NCBI RefSeq assembly: GCF_001949145.1 | Contig: NW_019091410.1 | Coordinates: 1,060,658 to 1,120,657 of the forward strand | From: Acanthaster planci | Taxonomy: Eukaryota; Echinodermata; Asteroidea; Valvatida; Acanthasteridae | Length of the DNA stretch: 60,000 bases | Direction: 5' to 3' | Shown here: positions 25,691 to 38,371 of the stretch, piece after piece | Layout of the letters: each line of letters opens with the position of its first letter | Position numbering within the stretch: the stretch's first letter is position 1 | Program-made: the position numbers and the translations under genes | The notes under the pieces: generated by a model | The model's input: the letters and a program-made list of their open reading frames with translations, nothing else | What the model was told of the DNA's origin: nothing | Database searches by the model: none

Positions 25691-28600
25691 CCAAAATCCC
25701 AATGGAAAGTAACGAGAAACGACCAAGTTTCTAAGCTGCTTCATGCTTTGTTTGCTCAATCAAGCGCGTAAAAGCATTGAGATTTTGATCGTTTCTTTGG
25801 CATTCTGTTGGCGTATAGTATAACTTGGAGAATGCTAAAATTGCAAGGAAATCATCATCGAGACCTCCCTTACTGTTGAGTAGGCCTAGGCTTAAGTGAA
25901 AATCTATACATGTTTGGTTGTTTAAAGTTAATTTGATTTATGGGAAATTCAGTACTACGTTGGCAGCTTGGTTCAGTTCTGCTAACACGAATGTAATATT
26001 TACTTTCTACCTTTAATCTCCGAAGCACAAACGATTATTGTGATTCCTGGTTTAAAACCGACGGTTTTCAGCGTTTGGGGCTGTAATCAGAGCGCGATAG
26101 CGCTTCTAGCTTTAATAAAACCACAGCCAAAAGACAGCGATGAGTATCGTGTGTGGACATGTGAGAAAAAGCTTTTACTTATGCTGTTGCACACTTAACT
26201 ATAATTGTTCGCCTTCTCGCTTCTGCAGCGAGACTTGTAAGATAACGCAAGTATGGCTTACTGCCCAAGGTATGCATGGAGATATCGAGACTGATACCTA
26301 CCCGCCTCATTCGACTTACCAGCGGTGTGTCAATTGGAAATGCATTATCTGCCTGCAGCTTTTTTGAAAAATTAGATCACATTCCCTCCCAGTTCCAAAT
26401 ACAAAGTAGGAGCCATTTTGTAAGCTTCTTTTCTTCTTTTTGTTAAGAAGCAAGTTCTTTTCGGTAGAAGTGCTCTTACACGTTCTTCCCTTCAACAAAA
26501 AGGCCAGAGAAGGCAGCGATGATTTTCAATCGGTTAAAAATAAGATGGCTCTTCACCTGTTTAGATATATACAAAGGAAGTTTCAGTTTGAGATAAATCA
26601 ATATCATTGCCGTTAAGGGTTAAATTAGCAAACTGATATTATTAGGCCCTGTAGCCTAAATGAAAAATTCCTAAACGAAATGGTTCTTCTCATTAGTTGT
26701 CCATTTCAGAGAGCGGCTAGTGTTTATGGATGTCTCTTAAGTCTTGGTTAAGAACCTTTGCACCGTGCACAGGGAGTTCGCTTTAGTTCGAGGGAGTTCT
26801 CTTTAGTTTGGTTCTGACTGATTTTGTGTCTTTTTTGGGGGGGGCGGGTCTGCATCATCTCCTTCCCTGCTCCCTTTCCTCAGGAGATGATTTGGACATT
26901 TCAAATTGACTGCGGCAGGTGGATTTTTTGTGGCGATAAAGTCATCCCTTATTCCACTCACTTCCTCATTGCGGTCCATGTCGCTAGGAAGGCCAGAGCC
27001 GCTGCGAGCAGCTACTCGGAATTCGCGGCGTCTGTCGAGGGTTCTTAACTATGGAAATAGAATCTGTTTGTTGAGCTAATGCCTTCATGTTTTAATGATT
27101 ACGGGGATCCTTCCATCCTGCACTCCATGGATCTTTCCGTTGGAAAATATGCAACTGTTTATCATCAGCCTCGCTGTGTCTGTATACCTCTTCATTACGC
27201 CGAGAAAGGTGCGCAGCATTCCAAGCGCCCGGGAGACGATTGTGAGCGCAACTTAAAGATTCACTTCAACGTGGAATCAAATGTCAAACAAACACCGCTG
27301 AAGTGGACTTACCTCTGCCGCCTGTGCGCCACCGCGTTTCACGGCTTTCGTAGATTTATTTTCTTTTCTCCGTCGGTGAATCAGGGGGTGGCCCTATCAA
27401 TAAATAAAATTGACGGGCCTGAATAAACCTCACCTCTCAAAAAAGTGTATTCAGCCTAATCCTGGATTACACCTGCTAGAAAAAAAAATCAGTTTGAACT
27501 GTATGTTGGCTCTGGCTGCTGACAGGGATCCATTATTCTCCGTCATTCCAGAAGAAATCTTTCCCTCATGTAATTTGGTACCGGAGGTCGGGAACGTATT
27601 AATGGTTTTCAATCGTCAAAATTTTAAACGAATTTAATTTCCCGCTCCTGAAATAATATTTGTTCGCCTATATTCGGTTTCATTCCGGCCCTGTTTCGAC
27701 TTCCCGTTTGTGCAAAAGGCCCCCAAAATCAGCACAAAAGGATTCAGAGCAGATTAAAAAAATATTGACAACAGCGCGTAGTGTCTGAAAGTTTGGAGTT
27801 CATCGACTAGCCGCCATGCCGCGAAAAGTACTTTGCACCGCAGATGGTCTTTTCATCCGGCAGGTATTGATTTCCCGGCGGTAGTTTGAATTTCAAATTG
27901 TTGTTCCCTCCTAGCCATGCAAGTGGTATATCCAGCAAAATACCAAAATGCTATTCATCAACGCCGCAAAAACGGTCAACGCGGCGGGAAGCAAAAATAA
28001 ATTGAAAGTCGGTAGGTACCGGCGGACTCCCTGCGCTTGCTTTTAGTTCGATTCGGCGCCAGTGAGCCCCCATCTGGTCGGGACGGAAAGTAGAGTCACT
28101 TGTCAAGAGTTGTCGCAATTGGACGTAAATGCATGACCATCTCTGTCTCTTTCCCTGTAATATTGACGACGATCGTAGAAAACATGGAATATTGCTTTAC
28201 ATTTCCCAGTTCATTATGTGACACTGCAGGTGTCACGTTAAACTGTATCTCGACTAGGAAACCTAGATACGAGTTATGTATTCACAATTACAGACTGAAA
28301 AATGGTAAGGAACACACCGGTAAAGGGAGAGTTAGGCTCTTGAGAGAGTATGTTTTAGTTCGCTGAAAAAAATTGCAAAATCACCATCAAAATTGATTAC
28401 TGACTCCAGCGGTGTCGACCAGTGCCAAGTTGGTGCATGCCTCGTTTGTTGCAATGTCACATTACATTCATCTTAACGTCTCATTAATTGCTCAGTGGAG
28501 TGATGGTATGACCATTATCAACCATCGGTATGAATGCAAGGATAAGATAGAGTCTCATAAACGTCAGTGTCAAAGTACTGTTTCATTCCTTCGAAGATGT

Positions 28601-31600
28601 TTAACATATGGCAGAGCAAGCGGAAAAAACAACAACATCAGCTCCGTTTCATCCGTAAATCTCGTCGCAGGACTCATGCGTAATGTTTTTCCTGAATAAT
28701 TCGTATACTTATTTCATAAGACGCAACGTTTTTATGCCCTTCCCCCAAACTGATCTTCTTTTTGCTCTGAAGTAAATGAATGAAAGTATAAAAACCTTGT
28801 TCCTTAGTAAAATGTGTCCGTTGAAGTCCCCCGATGACATTTGCTGAAGTGATGTAATTAAGGACTTTAAAGGGCCGACGAACTGTAAAAAAAATAGTCT
28901 TACTAAAATAATACACTCTTTATGTACAAAGTTTCATTTAAACGTTCATTTTGACATATTCAATGCATTTTTATGCATAGCGGGCTCTTATGCGAATGCA
29001 GATTTACATATTCATGAGTAAAACGAGAATGTCATTTAAGGGAAACCTCAGTGTTACAGATATTTGCAGCAACATGTGACAGAAGTTTGGACACTTTTTC
29101 TGTCTAAACTTTATTTAGTCATTGGTCATTTCACTAAATAACTAACGTACTCGAGTGCGTTTTGGGTATTCATGCTTGTATTCGTATACCTCTTCTGTTT
29201 AAAAGGATGCATTTTCCTGAAAATGACGTCACAGCGACGGCGCTCTCATTTGTCAGAAAAGGCACGCATTGAAATTTTCTTAGCTAAAATGTGCAATTGT
29301 TTCAATGAGAATAACCTTATAGAATCTGAAACATTTTTCACTCGTTAAAATTAGGAGTAAAAAAGTATCCAAATAAAATGTCGTATCAAACAGGTAATTT
29401 TAATCTGCATGGTTTCATGAAATTGTGCCTTTATAAAGGTCAATGCCGAGGAATGAGTGTTTCAAACTGAATGATAACGATGTGGTCGAAAAAGTGCTTG
29501 TTTTCCGAAAGATACTTTGAGAGTCCTCGGCACAGTAAGAACAGAACGTTAACATCCAAACGTTGAAGTTTGGTTCTATGCGTCTCCTTTGGCTTCACAC
29601 TGTGCGCGTAAAACGATTTGCTTGTGTTTATCTGTCTAGCAAATAGTATAATGTCGACACGGCGTTTCAGACATTTTTTTTCCTAGAAAGAAGGAGAAAC
29701 AGCGTGACTGTAATGGATCCTTGGAGCTTGTAGCCCTTAATAAGTGAAATACGCAGCAGAAAACAAGACGGATCTAAAAGGAGAAAAGCAGATAATTTTA
29801 CCGGCACGGAATATTAGCGAACATGGAGATTTAATACTCACTTGATTAAAACCGAGAATTCGGCGTCACGACCGCCTCTTCCAAATAATTACCGCATTGA
29901 GGTTTGGGCACGGTTTTTGCATGTCAAAGATAATGAAACTCATACCTTACAGATGAAATCATAGGATGCGATGCTCATTGGTATTAATCCAACTCGTTTT
30001 AACTAATCTGCAGTGGAAGGCCTCGTATTGAAGAACTTGGGGGGGGGAACTTCAGGGCATTCAAAAGCAAAGTCTTCACTCGTTTTGGGTTCGAAGATTT
30101 TAATAAAGAATGGCAGGTTCATGTGTGATTTTAGCATAATTTGTTCTGTGTGTAAACCTTCGTGTCCGAAGCGATTATACTTACTTTTATTTAGAGTACA
30201 ATGTTATCCTGAGATGATGCGTGGCTCTTCGTCTCTGCCATAAATTAGTACTAAAACACGAAAGCCCATAGGATCAAGACTTGGAAATTTGTGTACGCAC
30301 GACTGCAATGCATGTTGTTGGGTCGTGATGTTTCCAACGTTATCTTGCAAACGTCGTTGTCATTTTGAGATTTTCCTTATAGTATTTGTTTTTCAGGCAC
30401 CAACTGCCAAAAATAAAGCGATTTAAGCTAGATATAATTCCTCAAGGATCGCAAACTGACCAAAATGCGGAAAACTGCTATCACTGCCTTGATAACAAAA
30501 CACAACGTTGGAATGCACACGTCATCTCATTCACTGGTTGGATTATGGACTTGCACAAATCAAATTTTTAAGTCGGGATGGAACAAGTACAGCATACTGA
30601 AACTTAAGATTTGTTATCGTGATGGATGGTCGTCTCTTATTTATCTTAGTTTTGTGTCAGGCTGTAGACATAATAGTTTTTTTTGCAGGTATTATTTTTC
30701 TTTAAAATACATTTATAATTGTGCCCCTTTTACAAACTTTCCGCCGGTTTGGGGGTTGCCTGTCTGAATATTTACTTTATGGGTTTCCACGAATGTGTAC
30801 TAATGTGTCGCAGAATCCCAGTTACCAAATGATTCCTTAATGACCTTGTAGATATGGCCATTACATATGAATCAGAAAACAGTGGTGATCCGATTTCAAG
30901 TCTAGAGGCCAACACGGGCGAGTGGCACTGGGCAAAATAATGACCAAAAATGAGCTCTAACCTAATGAATGCGTACGTGGACCGTCGAACTCAATTGAAA
31001 CGTGCCCGTGCCACTAACTCCGTTGACCAAGCTGAAAGACTAATTGCTAAACCAGACGAATTGCCAGCCTAACGTGGAGGACACTAGATTAATTGCCAGT
31101 GTTCGTAATCTGCGCGGAACATTTAATTTGGTTTCTCGGCATTGATTTCTAATCAACTCTCCGTTTGCTCAATTTTCCGACATTCTTCTCTGGACTTGAA
31201 GGTCAAGCTTTGCACGTTCTTGTTTAATGAAATTCTGTTTTCCCCCGTTTTTCGCGACACTGACTGTCGTGGTGGATACATTAAAGCTGATGTCAGATAC
31301 ATCGGAAATGGAGCGCTCCGTTGGGAATAGGTTCAGTTGTTTATCAGTGGAAATGAAAAACTCATCATTGAGATACATAATGCTTCTGTAGGTTTCTTCT
31401 TAAGGGAAGGTTTGATGTTCTACTGTATGGGGGAACACCAAAGTTATCTTGCTGATGTAACAAGTATTAGCTCATAAATTATACCCAATTTTTTTTAGTT
31501 ATCTACAGGGTTTAATGTTGTAATTTCTCCTCAAAACTTTTGCGCCAATATGTAAAAAATGTATGCAGTTGCCCATAATTGAATATAATATTGAAAATAA

Positions 31601-32789
31601 TTGAATTAAAGGGTTGATTTCCTTCCTCCGGTTTTGGAAGTGAGTATTGTAGAAATTAGTACTGAATCGTCCATAACCTTCTGATAAAAGTCTTTTTACA
31701 GGATATTAATGAGCGCAGGAGTGTATTTGAAAACTGAAGCCGTTGATGAACGGCAAAAAAGAAAAAATAGATTAAAATGACGGAACAATGCAAGGAGCCT
31801 GTGGGCAACAGATGTGCCGTCCAACATTCGTTTGTTATCAGGATTGCATATAATACAGACTTTTCAATTGTACATAGTTGTGGTTCCGTGAAACCGTGAC
31901 TTATTGATAACAGTAATCTAATTTCACGACACTCAATCATTATAAATCATTGAAATGAAGTATAAAAAACAGGTCCAATGCGTTTCTTGCCGCATTGAAA
32001 CAGTATATACGTTACCTTAGACTAGTAGGACCTGTCGCCCTTTTATAAATACTTTACACAATTTTGTTTCTGTTTGAAAACCCTTAATAAAAGCGAAGTG
32101 CTGCTAGCGGCGGATGAACTTTACTGTACATACATACTTGCTAGTTAAGTACAGCCCTGGTGTGATGAATGTCATTCTTTCCCTTGTGTAAGCAGAAACT
32201 AAATGTTAAATAAGGTTGTTTGCACACAAGATCAAAAATGGCACATAGTATTAGAAGAGCAACACTACCGTACATCGTACTACACGAAGCATTATGCTGT
32301 GTGCTTTAATAGAAACGGCCTTATCTGTTGGCATTTGGAACGTTTTTGGAGAGCGTCTGCTGTCGCGTTGCCTGTATAGCTTGGGTTCAAAACCAGGGTG
32401 ACGCAGAAACAGCAAAGTACCAACAACAACTGGGCTTTTTATTGTAACCAACAACGGTATTCAACCTTTCAGAAGTAAGACCTGCAATTGAGCTCTGTTT
32501 CTGTCAATTCTCATCCGCAAAAAAAGGCTGTAACGCATCAGTGGCATTTACTAATGTTCATCATAAATTCTCATTTCTATGTAATTGTTGACATGGCACA
32601 CTTATCGTTGATGCTTAATTATTGAGAGGATAAGCCGCTGCCTGTGCGTCACATGCCGACATTGTCAAGTCATTTTTCCCCACCTTAAACGCATTATGTA
32701 AATGAAAATTCAAAATATACCTCAGGCGGTACGGTCTATATGGTGGGGTTTTGTTGTTGGAAATAGTTGTGGAGAACTGTAGCAAGTGT
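25691..32789. other. Intergenic stretch without recognised genes
   Basis: Mixed composition. Plus-strand frames at 26824-27048, 27079-27426 and 27410-27637 sit in a moderately GC-rich part but show no domain signatures or coding-like splice structure I could defend. A 20-base tandem duplication is at 26771-26810 and a CRE octamer at 29224-29231. Confidence 0.45.
26771..26810. repeat. Two-copy 20-base tandem duplication
   Basis: AGGGAGTTCGCTTTAGTTCG is followed directly by AGGGAGTTCTCTTTAGTTTG, with two differences, a recent local duplication. Confidence 0.85.
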
Positions 32790-33016
32790 CAGTGTTTGGT
32801 GTTCGGGGGGGGGAGTCAAAAGCAAATGCGGCTTCGGGCTCATGGTGTTGGGGGAGACGATCCCGATATCCTTGCTGTTTCATTTCGCGTTTTTTATGGT
32901 CTGAATGCTAATATTTGATAAATAAGTATACCAATTACTTTCCTACTCATCTAAGAAGTATTATTAAAAGAAAAAGTAAGGGGGCAAGTTGCTTGCCCCC
33001 CCTGGATACGCCACTG
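32790..33016. mobile_element. hAT-like MITE, decayed left end
   Basis: The right end, read inward on the minus strand, is CAGTGGCGTATCCAGGGGGG, a typical hAT-type terminus. The left end CAGTGTTTGG...GGGGGGGGG is worn. The flanks carry an 8-base near duplication, GCAAGTGT (32782-32789) and GCAATTGT (33017-33024), matching hAT target-site length. The element is 227 bases and non-coding. Its end and size resemble the element at 47.4 kb. Confidence 0.6.
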
Positions 33017-36000
33017 GCAATTGTACATGTGAACTATACGGTACGTGCTTAAAAACGGTCGTTCCCGGTTGTTATAGTCATCGTTGTGACAAAATGAGGT
33101 TATTGTTAGCTTACTGCTTAGCTTAGCTTACTGCTTCTAGTATACTTTCCGTTGAGCCTACTTTGATTCAGTTCAAACTATGTTCCCAGTCAGGATTTTT
33201 CAAAAAGTCTAGATCACTGAGCAAGTAGAGACACTATCTCCCTTTAAAACCGCTTCAAGCGTAGGCCTGTGCGTTTTTAGTTTGTTTAGCTGTATTTTAG
33301 TTGAATTAACTGCAACAAAAACAAGATGTGGGATTTTCATAAGCGGCGGTTATTACCAGTGGACTGCCCTTCCGTTCTTTGTAGCAGAACTCAACGTCAC
33401 GTCGGGCGTTTACTCGCCCCGGTCATTTGGGCCCAGTTTGTTTTCACAAGGCGTAGACTCTCGGTGAATGTTTTCGGTGTTTATCTGCACTCGGCAGACT
33501 GTATCGGTCTGGCATCCTCAGAGCCAAGTTCCATCACTCCGAGGGAGGGTGGACCCATCGCTCTACTGACCCCCCCTCACCCCATGATGGATGAGATTCT
33601 CGCTTCGCTTGATAAATGAGGACACTTTACACCATCCCCGGTGCTTAAAGTATTCCTTTTCATCATGCCTTCATAGAAGCGTGGTGTATCGTGACCCGAA
33701 AATTGCGCGCGATCAATCTGCAGTAACCCTGCCCAAGGCCCGCTGTCATGCCTCAGAAGACAAAAAAAGCAGAGTTGCTCAGGGTTATCAAGATGCTTCT
33801 GCATGTCAGCCAACAGACCCGCAGTTTTGAGGGTAATTTCGTTGGCGAACATTGGAACCGCAACCGAAAGAAAAACACTAAAATGTGGGTTACAAATTCG
33901 CTTTATCAACATTACCCCCCAACTTTGTTTACCTGCTGTTCAGCACTTATTAGAAATTAAAACACTCGGCAAACACCTTCCCTTCAAATGTATTGTTTCA
34001 CTGACATATTTTTTAGAAGTGACGTATGTATGATGTAGGAAGGGAAAGATCAACAAACGGGCGAAGGTTTACTGATGTTCCAAATTTCCGACAAAGGCCT
34101 ACTGTTACACTCAGTAATGGGATGAGGAACGCTGATATGCTTTTTAAAATGATGCCCACTGACACGAGTTTAGTACTTCTCAGGGCAATTTCAGCCCCCC
34201 CCCCAAAAAAAGACTGTGGACTAGCGTCCATGTAAAGCCAGCTTTGTTTTTTAAATCTATAAGATTGAAATTGTTTGTTTTACTCTTAACGAAGATTGAA
34301 CGGTTTCAACGGCTAAATTTCTTTAACCGTTCCAGTGAATAAGAAACAATTCAGTCAGTCTTACCAAACTGTCATTCGCAAATTACAGGATGAATCTAAT
34401 ATAAACTTTTTGTATTTTTTGAAAACGACAATGCGAAATAGCACCAAATAGACAACGTAATTTAGGACAGAACACTTTTAGTCAAGCCCTTTAATTTGTC
34501 TCAAAAGTAATCGTGATAGTGCGTACATTTCAGCATTGTTTGCTCTCAGCGTTTGATCTAATCCGTCTCACGTACAGATCCAGTGCATTCGAAACCTCTA
34601 CAAACACCGCACCTAGGCCTAATTGCATTAAACTGGACGTGCTGTTAATCATACAGTCTCACCGTATTAAATGCTATTGTTTTTTCTTGAAAAAGAACTC
34701 GAACCTCGCAGTTCGAAAGGGTTCAGATTTAAAGTATAAATAGAAAAAAAGGCTCGGAAAATTGGAGTATACGAAATGAAATGAACCGAGACAATTCGAC
34801 AGAAATAGGTTGGAATGTACTGTTTTCGAAATTGATTAGCCAAACAATGTGTGGTGGTAGGGATCCCGATAGGTTTTGTTTATATTATAATTTTTGGCTA
34901 GCTTAAAAGAATAAATATCAGCAGAATGGAAGAGACTTGATTGTTATAAACCTGATTATTTTTGCGGGTTGAAACATCAACCCTTAGCTTTAGAACTAGT
35001 CACTCATTACACGTATAATATTTTTTATTTGAAAATACGTGAAGATATTTACCTTTTTACAGGGGATGAATTTGCTTTTTTCCCCATTTAACCATGGTGT
35101 TGATGGGATCGTATGATTCCACGCCTTCTGCTGGTCCTACATGCAGCCTTTTTTCACAAAGACTCGCGATTGCTCAATTAATATGCATTTAATTTACCGA
35201 ATATCGCATTGCATGTCTGAATCGCCGGGGAGTTTACAGTACCAAATTACACACTCGGGGCAACAACATGGCCGCTTCAGATGGCTTTGCTCTCAGTACC
35301 TTTTCATCCTTCACTGCTCCTCATCAAAAATGAATGTACGTTGCGTATGACTGACCACAGGCAAGGGGACAGCACGGTATCACCCAACACCTACAATGCA
35401 CGGTAAGTAGATGCCGTTTTGTAATTACGGCGATAAATTATATTTTTTTGAGCCAATTTAATTCCACCTTCGCTTATCTTAGTGCTCTCCTATCGATCAT
35501 TGTTTATAATTGTTGAGGGGTTTTTAATTGGGCTGTACGCTTCACTTTCTCTCCAGAGTGGCGTACCGTAAACTCATTTAATAAATTCATTCATCAAAAC
35601 TAATTTAACACGATCAGTGACATGCTTCTTTTTGTGCCCTCTGCTTCAGCAAGAAAACAGTCGTTGCATTATGATGTCACTGAAAGTTGATGCAACTCTT
35701 TAGTTATAAACTTGAACAGACTAAATAACTTCACGAGTTACGGTACAAGACTTGTAATTTATCCATAACTTTTAGGTACCGTGATATACATGATTTTTTT
35801 TTATCCCCAGCAGTCCTCATTCCTTCACCTGTTGGAGGATTGGGAGACTATTATTTTTTATTCAGCTGGATAAAGTCAGCAGTTAAACTTGGCAATACCA
35901 ATTCAACATTTGGCTGTGTGTATGTTTATGAGTTATGCATTCATTTTCAGATAGTCTCGCATCTTTTCCCATTTAGTAATAGCTAAAAATGCAGAACTTC

Positions 36001-36180
36001 AAGTGGCTTGTGAAAATACAAAAAAAAATAGTGCTGGTGGTGAATCCCCAAGTGGTTAAAGAGAACGCATTGTTCTCTGACCCTGTCAACTTTTTACATA
36101 AACAGTTCATTTATAAGTCATCTATTTTCTCATACATTTGTATTGATACCCGTACAAAATTCCACTTGATCTACTAAAGG
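33017..36180. other. Intergenic stretch without recognised genes
   Basis: Plus-strand frames between 33282 and 34033 are open in overlapping fashion on both strands in a GC-richer patch, but no protein family is recognisable. The remainder is AT-rich with nothing I can assign. Confidence 0.45.
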
Positions 36181-36185
36181 AAAAC

Positions 36186-36240
36186 GAGCACCCGGTCAGT
36201 GGTAGAACGCGAGCCTTTTACAGTTTTACTTTGAACCCTC
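36186..36240 (+). repeat. tRNA-derived SINE-like relic
   Basis: GGTCAGTGGTAGAACGC (36194-36210) matches the tRNA D-arm / A-box pattern. ACTTTGAACCCTC (36228-36240) is a B-box variant, 34 bases further on. Together they form a degenerate internal RNA polymerase III promoter. The arms do not fold as a functional tRNA, so a SINE remnant or tRNA pseudogene is likely. Confidence 0.45.
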
Positions 36241-38295
36241 TCTCTTTGTAGAACATAGAGGGCGAAGTATATCGAGCATTTGTCAACTCGTGGCACTTTG
36301 TTTCTGGATTACTGGCCGAAAAAGGTCTGCAGGACTGTTGTCATGAATTTCGACACCTGTTAAACTCCTTGCCTAGTGGTACAGACCTCCAACATCCCAC
36401 GTCCCTGTGAGGTGGCAATGTTTTTTGTAGTGTCTTGCGTGAAGCCGCCGCCAGTGATTGGTATTTTGTGCCCCCAATATCCTGTTTGCAGTATCGTACT
36501 TACCTTGGTCCAGTTTGCAAGAGTCTCCTGTTTTCACGTTTTTAGAGGGACAAAGTAAAGGGTGGTTCATCTACTTGGCGTAAAAGCCAACGTGAACACG
36601 AATTTGTGACATCTGATCAAATATTGGCACTGCGGACGTGTAAAAGTTCTACACGTTTCAACTTGAGCGATTTTTTTGCCACAAATTCTTCTTGGCGTGA
36701 ATTTCTCTTAGCTTGCGCATTCCCTGAAGTACGAGTCGGCCTTAAAAGTGCTGGTAGTCATCCTTCCAATTCGGGGCGCGCAGGTGTAAGAGAGGTATGA
36801 CGTTGTTGCTCTTACTACGACGTGCCATGAAAGTGACACTTAAGAAGCCTTCTGCCAAAAAAAATGCACGGTTTTGTACTTTGTAATTTTTAAATGACTA
36901 CCAATTTTCGTTGTCTTAGCACTTGCCCTTTAATAAAGGTTTACCATTTGTTGCGATCACACCATCTATAGAACGTATTTATGTAGTGTGTAAACAACGT
37001 TTTATAGGTAGCTTCCCTTTTAGATGTGCGTTGTCAACAGCACGAGCAGGATGGAGGTGTGTCTTTGTTTTCCTGAATTTATAAAGATGAACCGTTCTTT
37101 TATCTGGTAGGGTTATCATTGTTTTTTATTTTAACGTTGGCCTAGCTGTGATTGGTTATTTGAGGGTCACCGTGTCTGGTATAATTACTTTTCTTTTATC
37201 GTAAGTAGGGTTAGAGGCGTCTGTCCCCGGGAAAGATCGAGACATCACCGATGCCAGCGGGGTTAGGTTCTCCCTGTTGGCGGGACAGACGTATCCCATA
37301 ACTGCGGTTTGGGTACTAGCGCGGTGACATTCATTTATCCTTGTTCATTTATCCATCTCCCTTCATTTCTTAAATCAATTATTTTTTTGCGTTAACTTGT
37401 ACTGCGCCGTTGAGCACAGTATGTAAAAAGGGCATAAAGATTAGTGTAACGGTTGAGGAATATTTCAAGTAATGTCGTCATCAAATCGGATGTTAAAAAG
37501 GGGAGATCATTTTACATAAGGTACGTTTACGTAGCTGATTTCTGGTCGACATTATCATGAAAGAGATGCCAGTTTTCAGGCAACATTCTGATTCCAGGCT
37601 TTCTTGTGTAAAATGTTGGACTAATTTAAGGCCTAAACAAGGTGTAATGGGCTTCTCTGGTCTCTGTTTCAGGCTCTGGGCAATAACCTAACATGCGTTG
37701 CTGCATTAAGACTTAATAAGCCTTTACGAGTTAAATCTGAATAAAATCTGGTACAATGAGTTACCTGGTCGCACATAAACATAACAGTTTGAATTCCCCA
37801 GACTAAAGACAACATTGCTACACCTCGTGATTCGGGGAAAGCGTTTGCATAGCGACCACCATCTCTGGAATGGACTAGTTCCTTTGTGCCGTTCTTATCT
37901 ATTGAAAACAGTGTATTGGCGCAAGGTGTCTCTTACGTAACAGTGTCTTAAGTATGGAGAATACAAATTGTATGTTCACGTAAATTTGAAGAACTTAGTG
38001 TACCAGATCTTATTCAAATTTAACGCGCAAAAGGCTTATTATATGAGGTTGAAGATAATCATAGCACAAACGCCTCACATTTCTTCTCAAAAGAAACGTT
38101 AACCCTTTTGGCAGAAAGAAATCAGTCTAGAGACATGTAGTTATTATCAAGGAAGGCAGAGCACAACTCAACTCCTTTTTAGTTAGGACAGTATACTCCA
38201 GCTATTTGAAAGAAGGTTACATAACAACATTTTTTAAACAGGTGTAGTTTGTCATGAGGTTTGCAGTCCACTGCGTCTTAACAAAATAACCGAAC

Positions 38296-38371
38296 GTCGT
38301 AGTGGGATTGGAACCAGAGGATTCTAAATTTGGTCGTCACTGTTCTCCAATACAGCTGGGCACACTAGGCA
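38296..38371 (-). repeat. tRNA-like SINE relic, minus strand
   Basis: On the minus strand GGTTCCAATCC (38315-38305) is a B-box-like sequence, and TGTGCCCAGCTGTATTGG about 50 bases upstream is A-box-like. The T stem pairs poorly, so this is not a functional tRNA. A decayed SINE head is the best explanation. Confidence 0.35.

Noticed and set aside
29224-29231. TGACGTCA octamers (also 6552 and 48644)
   Set aside because: Three copies in 60 kb is only slightly above chance, and none is near a recognised promoter.
30921-31015. AGTGGCACTGGGCA and TGCCCGTGCCACT inverted pair
   Set aside because: Short arms with one indel and no target duplication; probably coincidental.
32329-32394. GGTTCAAAACC B-box match
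   Set aside because: The B-box matches, but the A-box is poor and the arms do not pair; single 11-base matches are common.
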